This document shows, piece by piece, positions 25,481-32,230 of a DNA stretch of 64,000 bases. The DNA comes from Acidimicrobiales bacterium (GTDB taxonomy: Bacteria > Actinomycetota > Acidimicrobiia > Acidimicrobiales > SHLQ01): contig JAHDCX010000017.1 in NCBI GenBank assembly GCA_020629635.1, forward strand, positions 38,808 to 102,807. Reading direction: 5' to 3'. Below the pieces are notes generated by a model. It saw only the letters and a program-made list of their open reading frames with translations, was not told the DNA's origin and did no database searches. The position numbers and the translations under genes were made by a program. How positions within the stretch are numbered: the first letter of the stretch is position 1; each line of letters opens with the position of its first letter.

Positions 25481-26601
25481 GCCCCGCCCCCCTGACCGAG
25501 CAACTGAAGCTGGGCCTGGACGCACCCATCTGTCTTACCTGGGAGCTGACTTACGCCTGCAATCTCGATTGCGTGCACTGCTTGTCGGCGAGTGGTCGTC
25601 GCGACCCGAACGAGCTCAGCACCGAGGAGTGCTTCGCCGTCATCGACGAGCTGCACGACCTTCAGGTCTTCTACGTGAACATCGGCGGCGGTGAGCCGAT
25701 GATCCGGCGCGACTTCCACCAGATCGTCGACCGGGCGATCTCGAAGAACGTCGGCGTGAAGTTCTCGACGAACGGGACGTTCCTCGACGCCGAGGCGGCC
25801 CGCCGCTTTGCCGACATGGACATGCTCGACATCCAGGTCAGCCTCGATGGCATCGATGCGCACACAAACGATGCCGTCCGTGGCGAGGGCAGTTGGGCGA
25901 AGGCCCGCGAGGCGATGGAGCATCTCGCCGCGGCGGACTTCGGCGAGTTCAAGATCTCGATGGTCGCGACCCGGCACAACGCCGATCAGCTCGACGAGTA
26001 CAAGGCGCTCGCCGACGCCTATGGCGCTCAGCTGCGGCTCACTCGACTCCGACCGTCGGGCCGTGGGGTTGAGAGTTACCACGACCTGCGGCTCACCAAC
26101 GACCAACAGATCGACATCCACCGCTGGCTTCTCGATCGGCCCGACGTCCTGACTGGGGACTCGTTCTTCCACTTGAACGCCCTCGGCGAATCGCTGCCCG
26201 GTCTCAGCATGTGCGGCGCCGGACGCATCGTGTGTCTGATCGACCCGGTCGGCGACGTGTACGCCTGCCCGTTCGTGATCCACGACGAGTTCAAGGCCGG
26301 CAACGTCCGGGACCCCGGCGGGTTCACGAACGTGTGGCGAGAGTCGGATGCCTTCCTCGCTATGCGCGAGCCGCAGAGTGCTGGGGCATGTGCATCGTGC
26401 GGGAGCTACGACGCGTGCGGCGGCGGCTGTATGGCCAGCAAGTTCTTCACCGGACTCCCGCTCGATGGTCCGGATCCCGATTGCGTGCACGGCCACGCCG
26501 ACGAGGCCCTCGCCGCAATCGCCCCCGACGAACGCCCGAAGATGACGGTCGACCACAGCAAAGGCGTCCCCGTCGTCCTGGGGTCAGGTCCCAACAAGTA
26601 A
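25477..26601 (+). CDS. mftC: mycofactocin radical SAM maturase MftC
   Basis: This 374-residue radical SAM/SPASM enzyme catalyses the two-step oxidative decarboxylation and C-C bond formation on the C-terminal Val-Tyr of MftA (established). The SAM cluster is CNLDCVHC (Cys28, 32, 35) and GGGEPMIRRDF is the SAM-binding loop. SPASM cluster cysteines are in SMCGAGRIVCLIDPVGDVYACPF (only as SMCGAGRIVC and DVYACPF) and CASCGSYDACGGGC. The GTG at 25477 overlaps mftB. The last residues, LGSGPNK, are encoded by a copy of the GGGGTCA repeat, which also encodes the end of convergent mftE; the two stops overlap by 18 bp. The tail after the SPASM domain is therefore probably recent. Confidence 0.95.
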   Translation: MSPAPLTEQLKLGLDAPICLTWELTYACNLDCVHCLSASGRRDPNELSTEECFAVIDELHDLQVFYVNIGGGEPMIRRDFHQIVDRAISKNVGVKFSTNGTFLDAEAARRFADMDMLDIQVSLDGIDAHTNDAVRGEGSWAKAREAMEHLAAADFGEFKISMVATRHNADQLDEYKALADAYGAQLRLTRLRPSGRGVESYHDLRLTNDQQIDIHRWLLDRPDVLTGDSFFHLNALGESLPGLSMCGAGRIVCLIDPVGDVYACPFVIHDEFKAGNVRDPGGFTNVWRESDAFLAMREPQSAGACASCGSYDACGGGCMASKFFTGLPLDGPDPDCVHGHADEALAAIAPDERPKMTVDHSKGVPVVLGSGPNK

Positions 26602-26603
26602 CA
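26580..26603. repeat. GGGGTCA-family repeat at mftC/mftE junction
   Basis: This 24-bp element begins GGGGTCAGGTCCCAACAAGT and matches the arms of 17212-17279 at 22 of 24 positions. It contains both stop codons of the convergent genes: TAA of mftC (26599-26601) and, on the minus strand, TGA of mftE (26584-26586). Confidence 0.65.
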
Positions 26604-27261
26604 ACTCGACCAGTTGGGCGACGGCGGTCGCCAACAGCGCGTGGCCTGCTGCAGCCGACGCCGTGGAAGGGTCGCCGAGAACGCCGTTGCTCGAGACGGC
26701 CTTGACGCCTCCAGCTTGCAGCGAAGGCATCAACTCCGCCAACGATGTCGTGTTGCCGGGTTCGGCGAACTCGGATCGAACCCGATCAGGTTCGATGGCC
26801 ATCATGATCGAGGTCTCGGTGTGGCCCGCGTGAGCATCAGCGTCGGGAAACCGCGGCGCAAACCACGCGACGTCTCGCCCCTCGGAATCGAGGAGTCGGC
26901 ATGCAGCGTCGACCCCAGGCACGTTTCCGCCATGGCCGTTCACGAAGACGAGCCGTCCATACGGCGGAATCGCCGAACGCCCAAGCTCGACGAGCACGGT
27001 GGTGAGGGCTGCCGTGCCGATCGAGAGGGTCCCCGAGAACCCAGCGTGTTCGCCAGATGCGCCGTAGGCCAGCGCTGGTCCGACGGTCGCCGCCTCGTCC
27101 CCGACCTGGCGAAGCGCACGGCGGCAGAGCTCGACCGCGATGACCGTGTCCGTGTCGACCGGCAGATGCGGTCCGTGTTGTTCGCACGAGCCGAGCGGAA
27201 TCAGCAACGTGGCGGGTCCCGTCGACGCCTCGGGCCAGGTCTGGTCCGCGAGCCAGGTCAC
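26584..27261 (-). CDS. mftE: mycofactocin creatininase-family peptidase MftE
   Basis: This 225-residue creatininase-fold metallopeptidase has PLGSCEQHGPHLPVDTDT (metal-binding Glu, His, Asp), GEHAGFSGTLSIG, FVNGHGGNVPG and DAHAGHTETSIM (further metal and catalytic residues). MftE cleaves the MftC-modified MftA to release the C-terminal AHDP dipeptide core (established). The GTG at 27261 overlaps the mftD stop by 4 bp (GTGA), so mftD-mftE are coupled. They run opposite to mftABC, unlike the collinear mycobacterial order. The last residues VGT derive from the shared repeat. Confidence 0.93.
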   Translation of the reverse strand: MTWLADQTWPEASTGPATLLIPLGSCEQHGPHLPVDTDTVIAVELCRRALRQVGDEAATVGPALAYGASGEHAGFSGTLSIGTAALTTVLVELGRSAIPPYGRLVFVNGHGGNVPGVDAACRLLDSEGRDVAWFAPRFPDADAHAGHTETSIMMAIEPDRVRSEFAEPGNTTSLAELMPSLQAGGVKAVSSNGVLGDPSTASAAAGHALLATAVAQLVELLLVGT

Positions 27262-28433
27262 GCGGAGAGACGTGGTGGGGAGAAGTCGTCCGGGATCAGA
27301 ACGTCGTCCGGCGAAAGCTCGGAGGCCGCCGACTTCCCGAGCCCGAGGAGCGTCGAGTCGAGGCCACCCCGAAGCACGTCGAGCACGTTCTCGACGCCCG
27401 CCTGTCCGTTGGCGGCCAACCCCCAGAGGTAGGCGCGACCGATCATCACCGCATCCGCACCGAGGGCCAGCGCCTTGGCGACATCGGAACCGCGACGGAT
27501 GCCCGAGTCCATGAGGATCTGGATCTGACCGGACACCGCGTCAGCGACCTCGGGCAGGACACGGATCGGGGCGGGCGTGCCGTCGATGTTGTTGCCGCCG
27601 TGGTTCGACACCGAGATCGCGGTCGCACCTGCGTCGACTGCCCGGCGTGCTTCGTCGGCCCGGCCGACGCCTTTGACCATGAACTCCCCACCCCATTGCT
27701 CCCGGAGCCAGGCGACGTCCTCCCAGGACGGTGGCGGCGTGCCCATCCACTCGCCGTACGCCTCGAAGAAGCCGGGCACCGGGCGATCGCCGAAGGTGTA
27801 GTTGGGGACGCCGAGATCGGGAAGTTCGCCACGTCGAGCCCAATCCAGCAGCCACTGCGGGCGGGTCAACACGTCGGGTGCATGCGAGAGCGCGGTCTTG
27901 AGATCGATCGATTGCGGGATGGCTGGTGATCCCCAGTCGCGGCCGTGCGAGAACGACCAGTCGAGCGTGAGGATGACGCCAACCGCACCGGCGGCACGGG
28001 CACGTTCGAGGCGGCCGATCATCGAGTCCTTGTCGCCCGCCCAGTAGATCTGGAAGAAGACCTGCGAGCATTCGGCGCAGACGTCTTCGATGGGTTTGGA
28101 TCCGAACGAGCTCAGCCCCATCGGAATGCCCCGGGCGGCTGCGGCTCGGGCGACGGCCACCTCGCCGTCGGGGTGAACAGCCTGCACGCCGGTCGGCGAG
28201 ATCATGATCGGCATCGACGCGTGCTGGCCCATGATCGTCGTGTCCATCGAGCGTTCGCCCGACTGTCCGGCGGTGACGGGTCGAAAGCCCAGCTCGTCGA
28301 AGCTCGACACGTTGTCGCGCATCGAGATGCCGGCCTCGGCGCCGCCGATGATCGCCCCGTAGACAGAGCGCGGAAGTCGCTTCTTCGCCCGCTCCTGCGC
28401 GATCGCCACCGTCTCGAACCAGTCGTTGCTCAC
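27258..28433 (-). CDS. mftD: mycofactocin FMN-dependent dehydrogenase MftD
   Basis: This 391-residue FMN-dependent alpha-hydroxy-acid dehydrogenase fold protein oxidatively deaminates the released AHDP to premycofactocin, the redox-active form (established for MftD). Motifs are the N-terminal barrel segment SPTGVQAVHPDGE, the FMN-binding region FFQIYWAGDKDSM, the catalytic Lys in FMVKGVGR, SVSNHGGNNID with the active-site His, and the phosphate loop LMDSGIRRGSDVAKAL. I chose GTG 28433 (VSNDWFETVAIAQERAKKR); an upstream extension is low-complexity read-through. It lies 16 bp after the MFS stop, suggesting one ArsR-MFS-mftD-mftE transcript. Confidence 0.93.
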   Translation of the reverse strand: MSNDWFETVAIAQERAKKRLPRSVYGAIIGGAEAGISMRDNVSSFDELGFRPVTAGQSGERSMDTTIMGQHASMPIMISPTGVQAVHPDGEVAVARAAAARGIPMGLSSFGSKPIEDVCAECSQVFFQIYWAGDKDSMIGRLERARAAGAVGVILTLDWSFSHGRDWGSPAIPQSIDLKTALSHAPDVLTRPQWLLDWARRGELPDLGVPNYTFGDRPVPGFFEAYGEWMGTPPPSWEDVAWLREQWGGEFMVKGVGRADEARRAVDAGATAISVSNHGGNNIDGTPAPIRVLPEVADAVSGQIQILMDSGIRRGSDVAKALALGADAVMIGRAYLWGLAANGQAGVENVLDVLRGGLDSTLLGLGKSAASELSPDDVLIPDDFSPPRLSA

Positions 28434-28449
28434 CGTGCCTCCCGGCTGA

Positions 28450-29802
28450 TCAGCGTACGGCTTCGGCTCGTGCCGCCTCGATCCGACGGGTGGTGAGCTT
28501 TGGTCCGGCGAACACGAGCAGCGGGATGTGGAGCACAGCTGCGACGATCCACGGGGCCCGCAGTGCGGCACCACGGCTCGCGCCCCAGGCCTCGGCGATG
28601 GCGATGATCACCCCGCCGAGGAGCGCCCCGAACGGGATCATGCCCCAGGCGAAGAAGCGGTAGACGCTGTTGACCCGCCCGAGGAGTTCGTCGGGGATGA
28701 TCGTTTGGCGAAGGCTCACCGTGATCACGTTCCACAGAACGGCGCCGAGCATGAAGACGGCAAACATGACCCACGCGAGCACGGGGCTGGAGGTGAGGCC
28801 GATGATCAGGGTGGTGAGCCCGGCGAGGGTGATCGTGAGCCAGAGTGAGGCGCCGGGTCCGATCGTCTTGGAGATCCGCGAGGCCGTCCAACCGCCGATC
28901 AAGCCGCCGAGCGCGCCGCCGGTGTTGATGAGCGCGAACGCCGCCGCACCCGCACCGAGGTTCTCTTGTGCGAACAACACGAAGGTCGAGGTCCCGACAA
29001 ACGACAGCAGGTTGAACAGTCCGAGGATGATGGCGAGGGGCCGGAGGAAGTCGTGGTTCCAGAGCCAGGCGAATCCCTCCTTCATCTCCGCCACGAACTT
29101 CTGCCGCGGACTGAGGCCATCGTCGACTGGGGCAGCCGAAGGCGCCGGCGCGGCCTTCGGGATGGCGGCGATCAGGACAGCGGCGATACCGAACGTCACG
29201 GCGTCGAACCCGAAGGGCACCGCGAAGGCGATCACGAGCATCGCCGAACCGAGCAGCGGTCCGATGACGGTGTTGGCGACCTGTTCGATCCCCCAGAGCC
29301 GTCCGTTGGCCTTCTCGAGATCGTCGGAGTCGACGAGCGACGGCATGATCGTCTGCGCGGCGTTGTCGTAGACGACCTCCGCGCACCCGAGCAGGAGCGT
29401 CGCCGCCAAGAGCACGAGGTAGGCGATGATCTCGGTGTCGACCACCACACCCGAAGCCACCTCATCCGATGACGGCAGCGCGTCCCGGCGAAGCCACACC
29501 ACGGCGGTGACGACCATCGTGATCGCGAATCGAATCTGATTGGCGGTGATCATCAGCTGGCGTCGCTCCATCCGGTCGGCGAGCACGCCGGCGGGCAACG
29601 TCATGAACAGCCAGGGCAGTCGTTGTGCCACGACGACGAGCGCGATCAACACCGGGTTGCGGGTGACCGCAGAGGCCAGCCACGGATACGCAATCGTGCC
29701 GACGCCGTCGCCGAGGTTCGACAGCGTCGATGCACTGAAGAGCAGGCGATACGACCGCCCGAGAGATGATCCCGCCTTCGGGTTCTGCTCGATGTTGGTC
29801 AT
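28450..29802 (-). CDS. MFS transporter in operon with mftD-mftE
   Basis: This 450-residue protein has 12 predicted helices. The TM2-TM3 loop LPAGVLADRMERRQLMITAN is the MFS signature, and an acidic central loop (KAAPAPSAAPVDDGLSPRQ) separates the halves. It is of the same MFS_3-like exporter group as 15270-16532. Its ATG overlaps the ArsR stop by 4 bp (ATGA) and its stop is 16 bp before mftD. The operon context makes a link with mycofactocin (export, import or a toxic intermediate) possible, but MFS genes are not part of the described mycofactocin set. It may simply be a drug pump that acquired downstream genes. Confidence 0.85.
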   Translation of the reverse strand: MTNIEQNPKAGSSLGRSYRLLFSASTLSNLGDGVGTIAYPWLASAVTRNPVLIALVVVAQRLPWLFMTLPAGVLADRMERRQLMITANQIRFAITMVVTAVVWLRRDALPSSDEVASGVVVDTEIIAYLVLLAATLLLGCAEVVYDNAAQTIMPSLVDSDDLEKANGRLWGIEQVANTVIGPLLGSAMLVIAFAVPFGFDAVTFGIAAVLIAAIPKAAPAPSAAPVDDGLSPRQKFVAEMKEGFAWLWNHDFLRPLAIILGLFNLLSFVGTSTFVLFAQENLGAGAAAFALINTGGALGGLIGGWTASRISKTIGPGASLWLTITLAGLTTLIIGLTSSPVLAWVMFAVFMLGAVLWNVITVSLRQTIIPDELLGRVNSVYRFFAWGMIPFGALLGGVIIAIAEAWGASRGAALRAPWIVAAVLHIPLLVFAGPKLTTRRIEAARAEAVR

Positions 29803-30377
29803 GATCGCTCCTCAGGGTCGGGCAATGACGGAAGTTCGGTTGCGTAGACGGAGGCGACGAATCCCCAGACCGTGTCGCCTCCGCGTTCGAGTCGGGTGAA
29901 GTCCTCGGCCAGAGCGACCACAGCGTCGAAGAACTCGCCGGCTCGATCGGCCGGGATCCGGGCGTGTCGAAGCGTCGCCAGCACGTGCTCGCCGGGGGTG
30001 TTGCGCGAATCGTGCAGCGCCTTGGTCAGAAAGCCGTTGCGTGGCGTCGCCTCGATGCCCTCGGGTGACGCGATCATCCGAACCGTCCGGCCGGTTCGGC
30101 CGTAGAAGCGCTCCTCGATCGCCCGGACCTTGCGTGTGCGGACGACTCGAAGGAGCCCGGCGTCGACGAGCACGTCGACGTGATGGGCGATCGACCCACG
30201 CGGTCGGTCGAGCGAGGCTGCGAGCTCGGTCACAGTCGCCGCGCGTTCGAGCACGAGGTCGAGGATCTGGAATCGGACCTCGTTGCCGAGCGCCTTCATC
30301 TGCGCGGGTGTGGAGGCGATGACCTCGTCGTCGAGCTCGTAGTCGGGGGTCGTGTGCGGGTGCATTTCATCCGGCAT
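29799..30377 (-). CDS. ArsR/HTH_20-type transcription regulator
   Basis: This 192-residue protein has a winged helix at about residues 25-90: MKALGNEVRFQILDLVLERA, TVTELAASLDRPRGSIAHHV, VLVDAGLLRVVRTRKVRA. The style matches ArsR-like HTH_20 regulators of MFS pumps. There is no obvious cysteine metal site. The C-terminal half is a helical ligand or dimerisation domain. I chose the ATG at 30377; MHPHTTPDYE at 30365 is an alternative. It is the first gene of the ArsR-MFS-mftD-mftE unit, with two similar boxes upstream that could be its own operators. If so, it would also control mycofactocin maturation genes. Confidence 0.85.
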   Translation of the reverse strand: MPDEMHPHTTPDYELDDEVIASTPAQMKALGNEVRFQILDLVLERAATVTELAASLDRPRGSIAHHVDVLVDAGLLRVVRTRKVRAIEERFYGRTGRTVRMIASPEGIEATPRNGFLTKALHDSRNTPGEHVLATLRHARIPADRAGEFFDAVVALAEDFTRLERGGDTVWGFVASVYATELPSLPDPEERS

Positions 30378-30381
30378 GTGT

Positions 30382-30409
30382 CGAATGTTCGGAAAAAGTC
30401 GGACGTTCG
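30382..30409. promoter_or_regulatory. paired boxes upstream of arsR-like gene
   Basis: CGAATGTTCG (30382-30391) and CGGACGTTCG (30400-30409) are near-palindromic boxes 18 bp apart on either side of an A-rich spacer, 5 bp upstream of the chosen start. They are candidate autoregulatory operators of the ArsR-type protein. Confidence 0.4.
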
Positions 30410-30848
30410 TCAAGTCGATTGACCGACGTCATACCCCGTTCACACGGCGTAGACAGAGGCGAAACTCCCGTTTCCTAGCGTCAGGCCTACGACCACGGCC
30501 CAGCACTCAAGGGCGAAGTGCTGGAGTCCCCGGGTCATGCCATACCTCGCGACTCCGTTCCGGTGTCTGCGATCCGTCGTCGACACCGGCGCCGGGAACG
30601 GCGTGGCCCGGGCGCCGTGGTGGCCAACCGCGTGACGGGTGTCTCGGGCGCGCACACGGCGTTCACATTCACGCGACATGGGCGACATGTGGGATGCCTA
30701 TGGTGATTTCCACGGCGTCGCCAACGGTTCGAAAGGACCGGAGGCGCCACGTCTGAACCGACCTGGGTTGCGCCGCTTGGTGACCCGGAACACGCCTTCT
30801 TTCCCCTCAGGTAGTGTTCCGCCTCACTGGCGGCGTGACCCCGGCGGC
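30410..30848. other. non-coding stretch between Mo-hydroxylase operon and arsR
   Basis: This 439-bp stretch has only short ORFs with no supporting ribosome site, hydrophobic pattern or family signature. It should contain the promoter of the arsR operon and the end of the molybdenum-hydroxylase transcript. I see no hairpin with a T-tract and no RNA gene. Confidence 0.4.
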
Positions 30849-31340
30849 TCAGCTGTCGGAGGTTCCTCGAAGCTCCACCGCCGTGGCGTCGACCGCAGCG
30901 AGAATCCGGGCGTAGCCGGTGCAGCGGCAGAGGTTGCCGGAGAGCCCGATCTTGATGTCCTCGAGCGATGGGTCGGGGTTGCGGTCGAGAAGTGCTTGGG
31001 CCGACATCAGCATGCCTGGAGTGCAGAATCCGCACTGGACGCCACCGGTGGCGAGGATGTTGCGTTGCAACGGGTGGAGCTCATCGCCGTCGGCCAGCCC
31101 CTCGACCGTCGTGATCTCCCGGCCTTGCGCCTGAACGGCGAGGTACGAGCACGAGTTGATCGGTTGCCCGTCGAGCAGGACCATGCACGCGCCGCACTCG
31201 CAGTCGTCGCATCCTTCCTTGGTGCCGGTGAGGCCGATCTCGTTGCGGAGCACGCCCGAGAGGTTGCGGCTCGTGTCGATCGCGACCGGGTAGGGGACAC
31301 CGTTGACGGTGAGTTCGATGGCGTTGATGTCGGTGCTCAT
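30849..31340 (-). CDS. molybdenum hydroxylase 2Fe-2S subunit (CoxS/XdhC-like)
   Basis: This 163-residue small subunit holds two 2Fe-2S clusters. The plant-ferredoxin-type cluster is KEGCDDCECGACMVLLDG plus NSCSY, and the second is QCGFCTPGMLM with NLCRCTGYARIL. The first motif reads GCDDCECGAC where most relatives have GCGxGxCGAC, so it has an additional Cys-like acidic variant but all ligand Cys are present. It passes electrons between the molybdenum and FAD subunits. Its ATG overlaps the FAD-subunit stop by 4 bp. It is the last gene of an L-M-S ordered operon. Confidence 0.93.
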   Translation of the reverse strand: MSTDINAIELTVNGVPYPVAIDTSRNLSGVLRNEIGLTGTKEGCDDCECGACMVLLDGQPINSCSYLAVQAQGREITTVEGLADGDELHPLQRNILATGGVQCGFCTPGMLMSAQALLDRNPDPSLEDIKIGLSGNLCRCTGYARILAAVDATAVELRGTSDS

Positions 31341-32230
31341 GCGACGGCTCCCACTCCGAGGGCTCGATTGACGGGGACGGCGATGGTCTCGCCCATGGCT
31401 CGACGGGCGGCGGCGTCGACGGCACGCCGGGCCATGACGCCGATTGTGTGGCGGCGATAGGCGTCGCTGGCTCGAAGGTCGCTGATCGGTGTGGCCTGCT
31501 CGGACGCAGCGGTGGCCGCCGCGACAGCCGCATCGTCGATGGTCGACCCCACGACTGCGTCGAGGCCGGTCACTTCGAGGATCGTCGGAGCCACGGCGGT
31601 GAGTGCCACGCGGACCGTCGACACAGTGTCGCCGTCGAGCGTGACCGCTGCAGCGGCGCCGACGACGGCGATCTCCATCGCTCGCCGGTATTCGAGGCGA
31701 ACATACGCGCTGCCAGAGGCGGCGGGCCGATTGGGGATGAGCAGGGCAGTACAGAGCTCGTCGGCGTTGGCACTGGTCGAGCCGGGCCCGGTCCAGAGCT
31801 CGTCGAGGCTGACCGAGCGGGTCGCATCGACCGAGCGGAGCTCGGCCTCGGCGCCCAGAACGACGAGCGGTGCGCCCGTGTCCATTGCGGGCGACCCGTT
31901 CATGACGTTGCCACCGAGCGTGCCGACGTTGCGGGTCGCCGGCGATCCGACGAGCGCCGCGGCGTCGGCGATCGAGCTGAACTGATCGACGACGGTGGCA
32001 TCGGTCATCAACGTGGCGTGCGTGACGCCGGCGCCGATCCGGGTGACGTCGTCGCCGACCTCGATGGCCGCCAGCTCGGGCAAGCGGTCGATGGCGATGA
32101 TGGCGTCGGGCAACGCGCCCTTGCCTTGCCGGGAGCCGACCACGAGGTCGGTCCCTCCGGCGATCGGACGAGCGCCAGCCGCCATGGCAGCGAGGGCGTC
32201 GTCGAGTGATGTTGCGACGGCGAAGCTCAT
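31337..32230 (-). CDS. molybdenum hydroxylase FAD subunit (CoxM-like)
   Basis: This 297-residue FAD-binding medium subunit has ARPIAGGTDLVVGSRQGK (FAD pyrophosphate loop) and VGSPATRNVGTLGGNVMNGSP, the second FAD motif of the family. The C-terminal CO-dehydrogenase flavoprotein domain follows (YRRAMEIAVVGAAAAVTLDG). It takes electrons from the iron-sulfur subunit and reduces the final acceptor. The start is ATG 32230, overlapping the large-subunit stop by 4 bp. Frame continuity upstream into the large-subunit gene is a shadow. Confidence 0.92.
   Translation of the reverse strand: MSFAVATSLDDALAAMAAGARPIAGGTDLVVGSRQGKGALPDAIIAIDRLPELAAIEVGDDVTRIGAGVTHATLMTDATVVDQFSSIADAAALVGSPATRNVGTLGGNVMNGSPAMDTGAPLVVLGAEAELRSVDATRSVSLDELWTGPGSTSANADELCTALLIPNRPAASGSAYVRLEYRRAMEIAVVGAAAAVTLDGDTVSTVRVALTAVAPTILEVTGLDAVVGSTIDDAAVAAATAASEQATPISDLRASDAYRRHTIGVMARRAVDAAARRAMGETIAVPVNRALGVGAVA

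Noticed and set aside
30440..30688. 82-residue - strand ORF in the gap upstream of arsR
   Set aside because: No ribosome site, no recognisable domain and a basic low-complexity translation; not supported as a gene.
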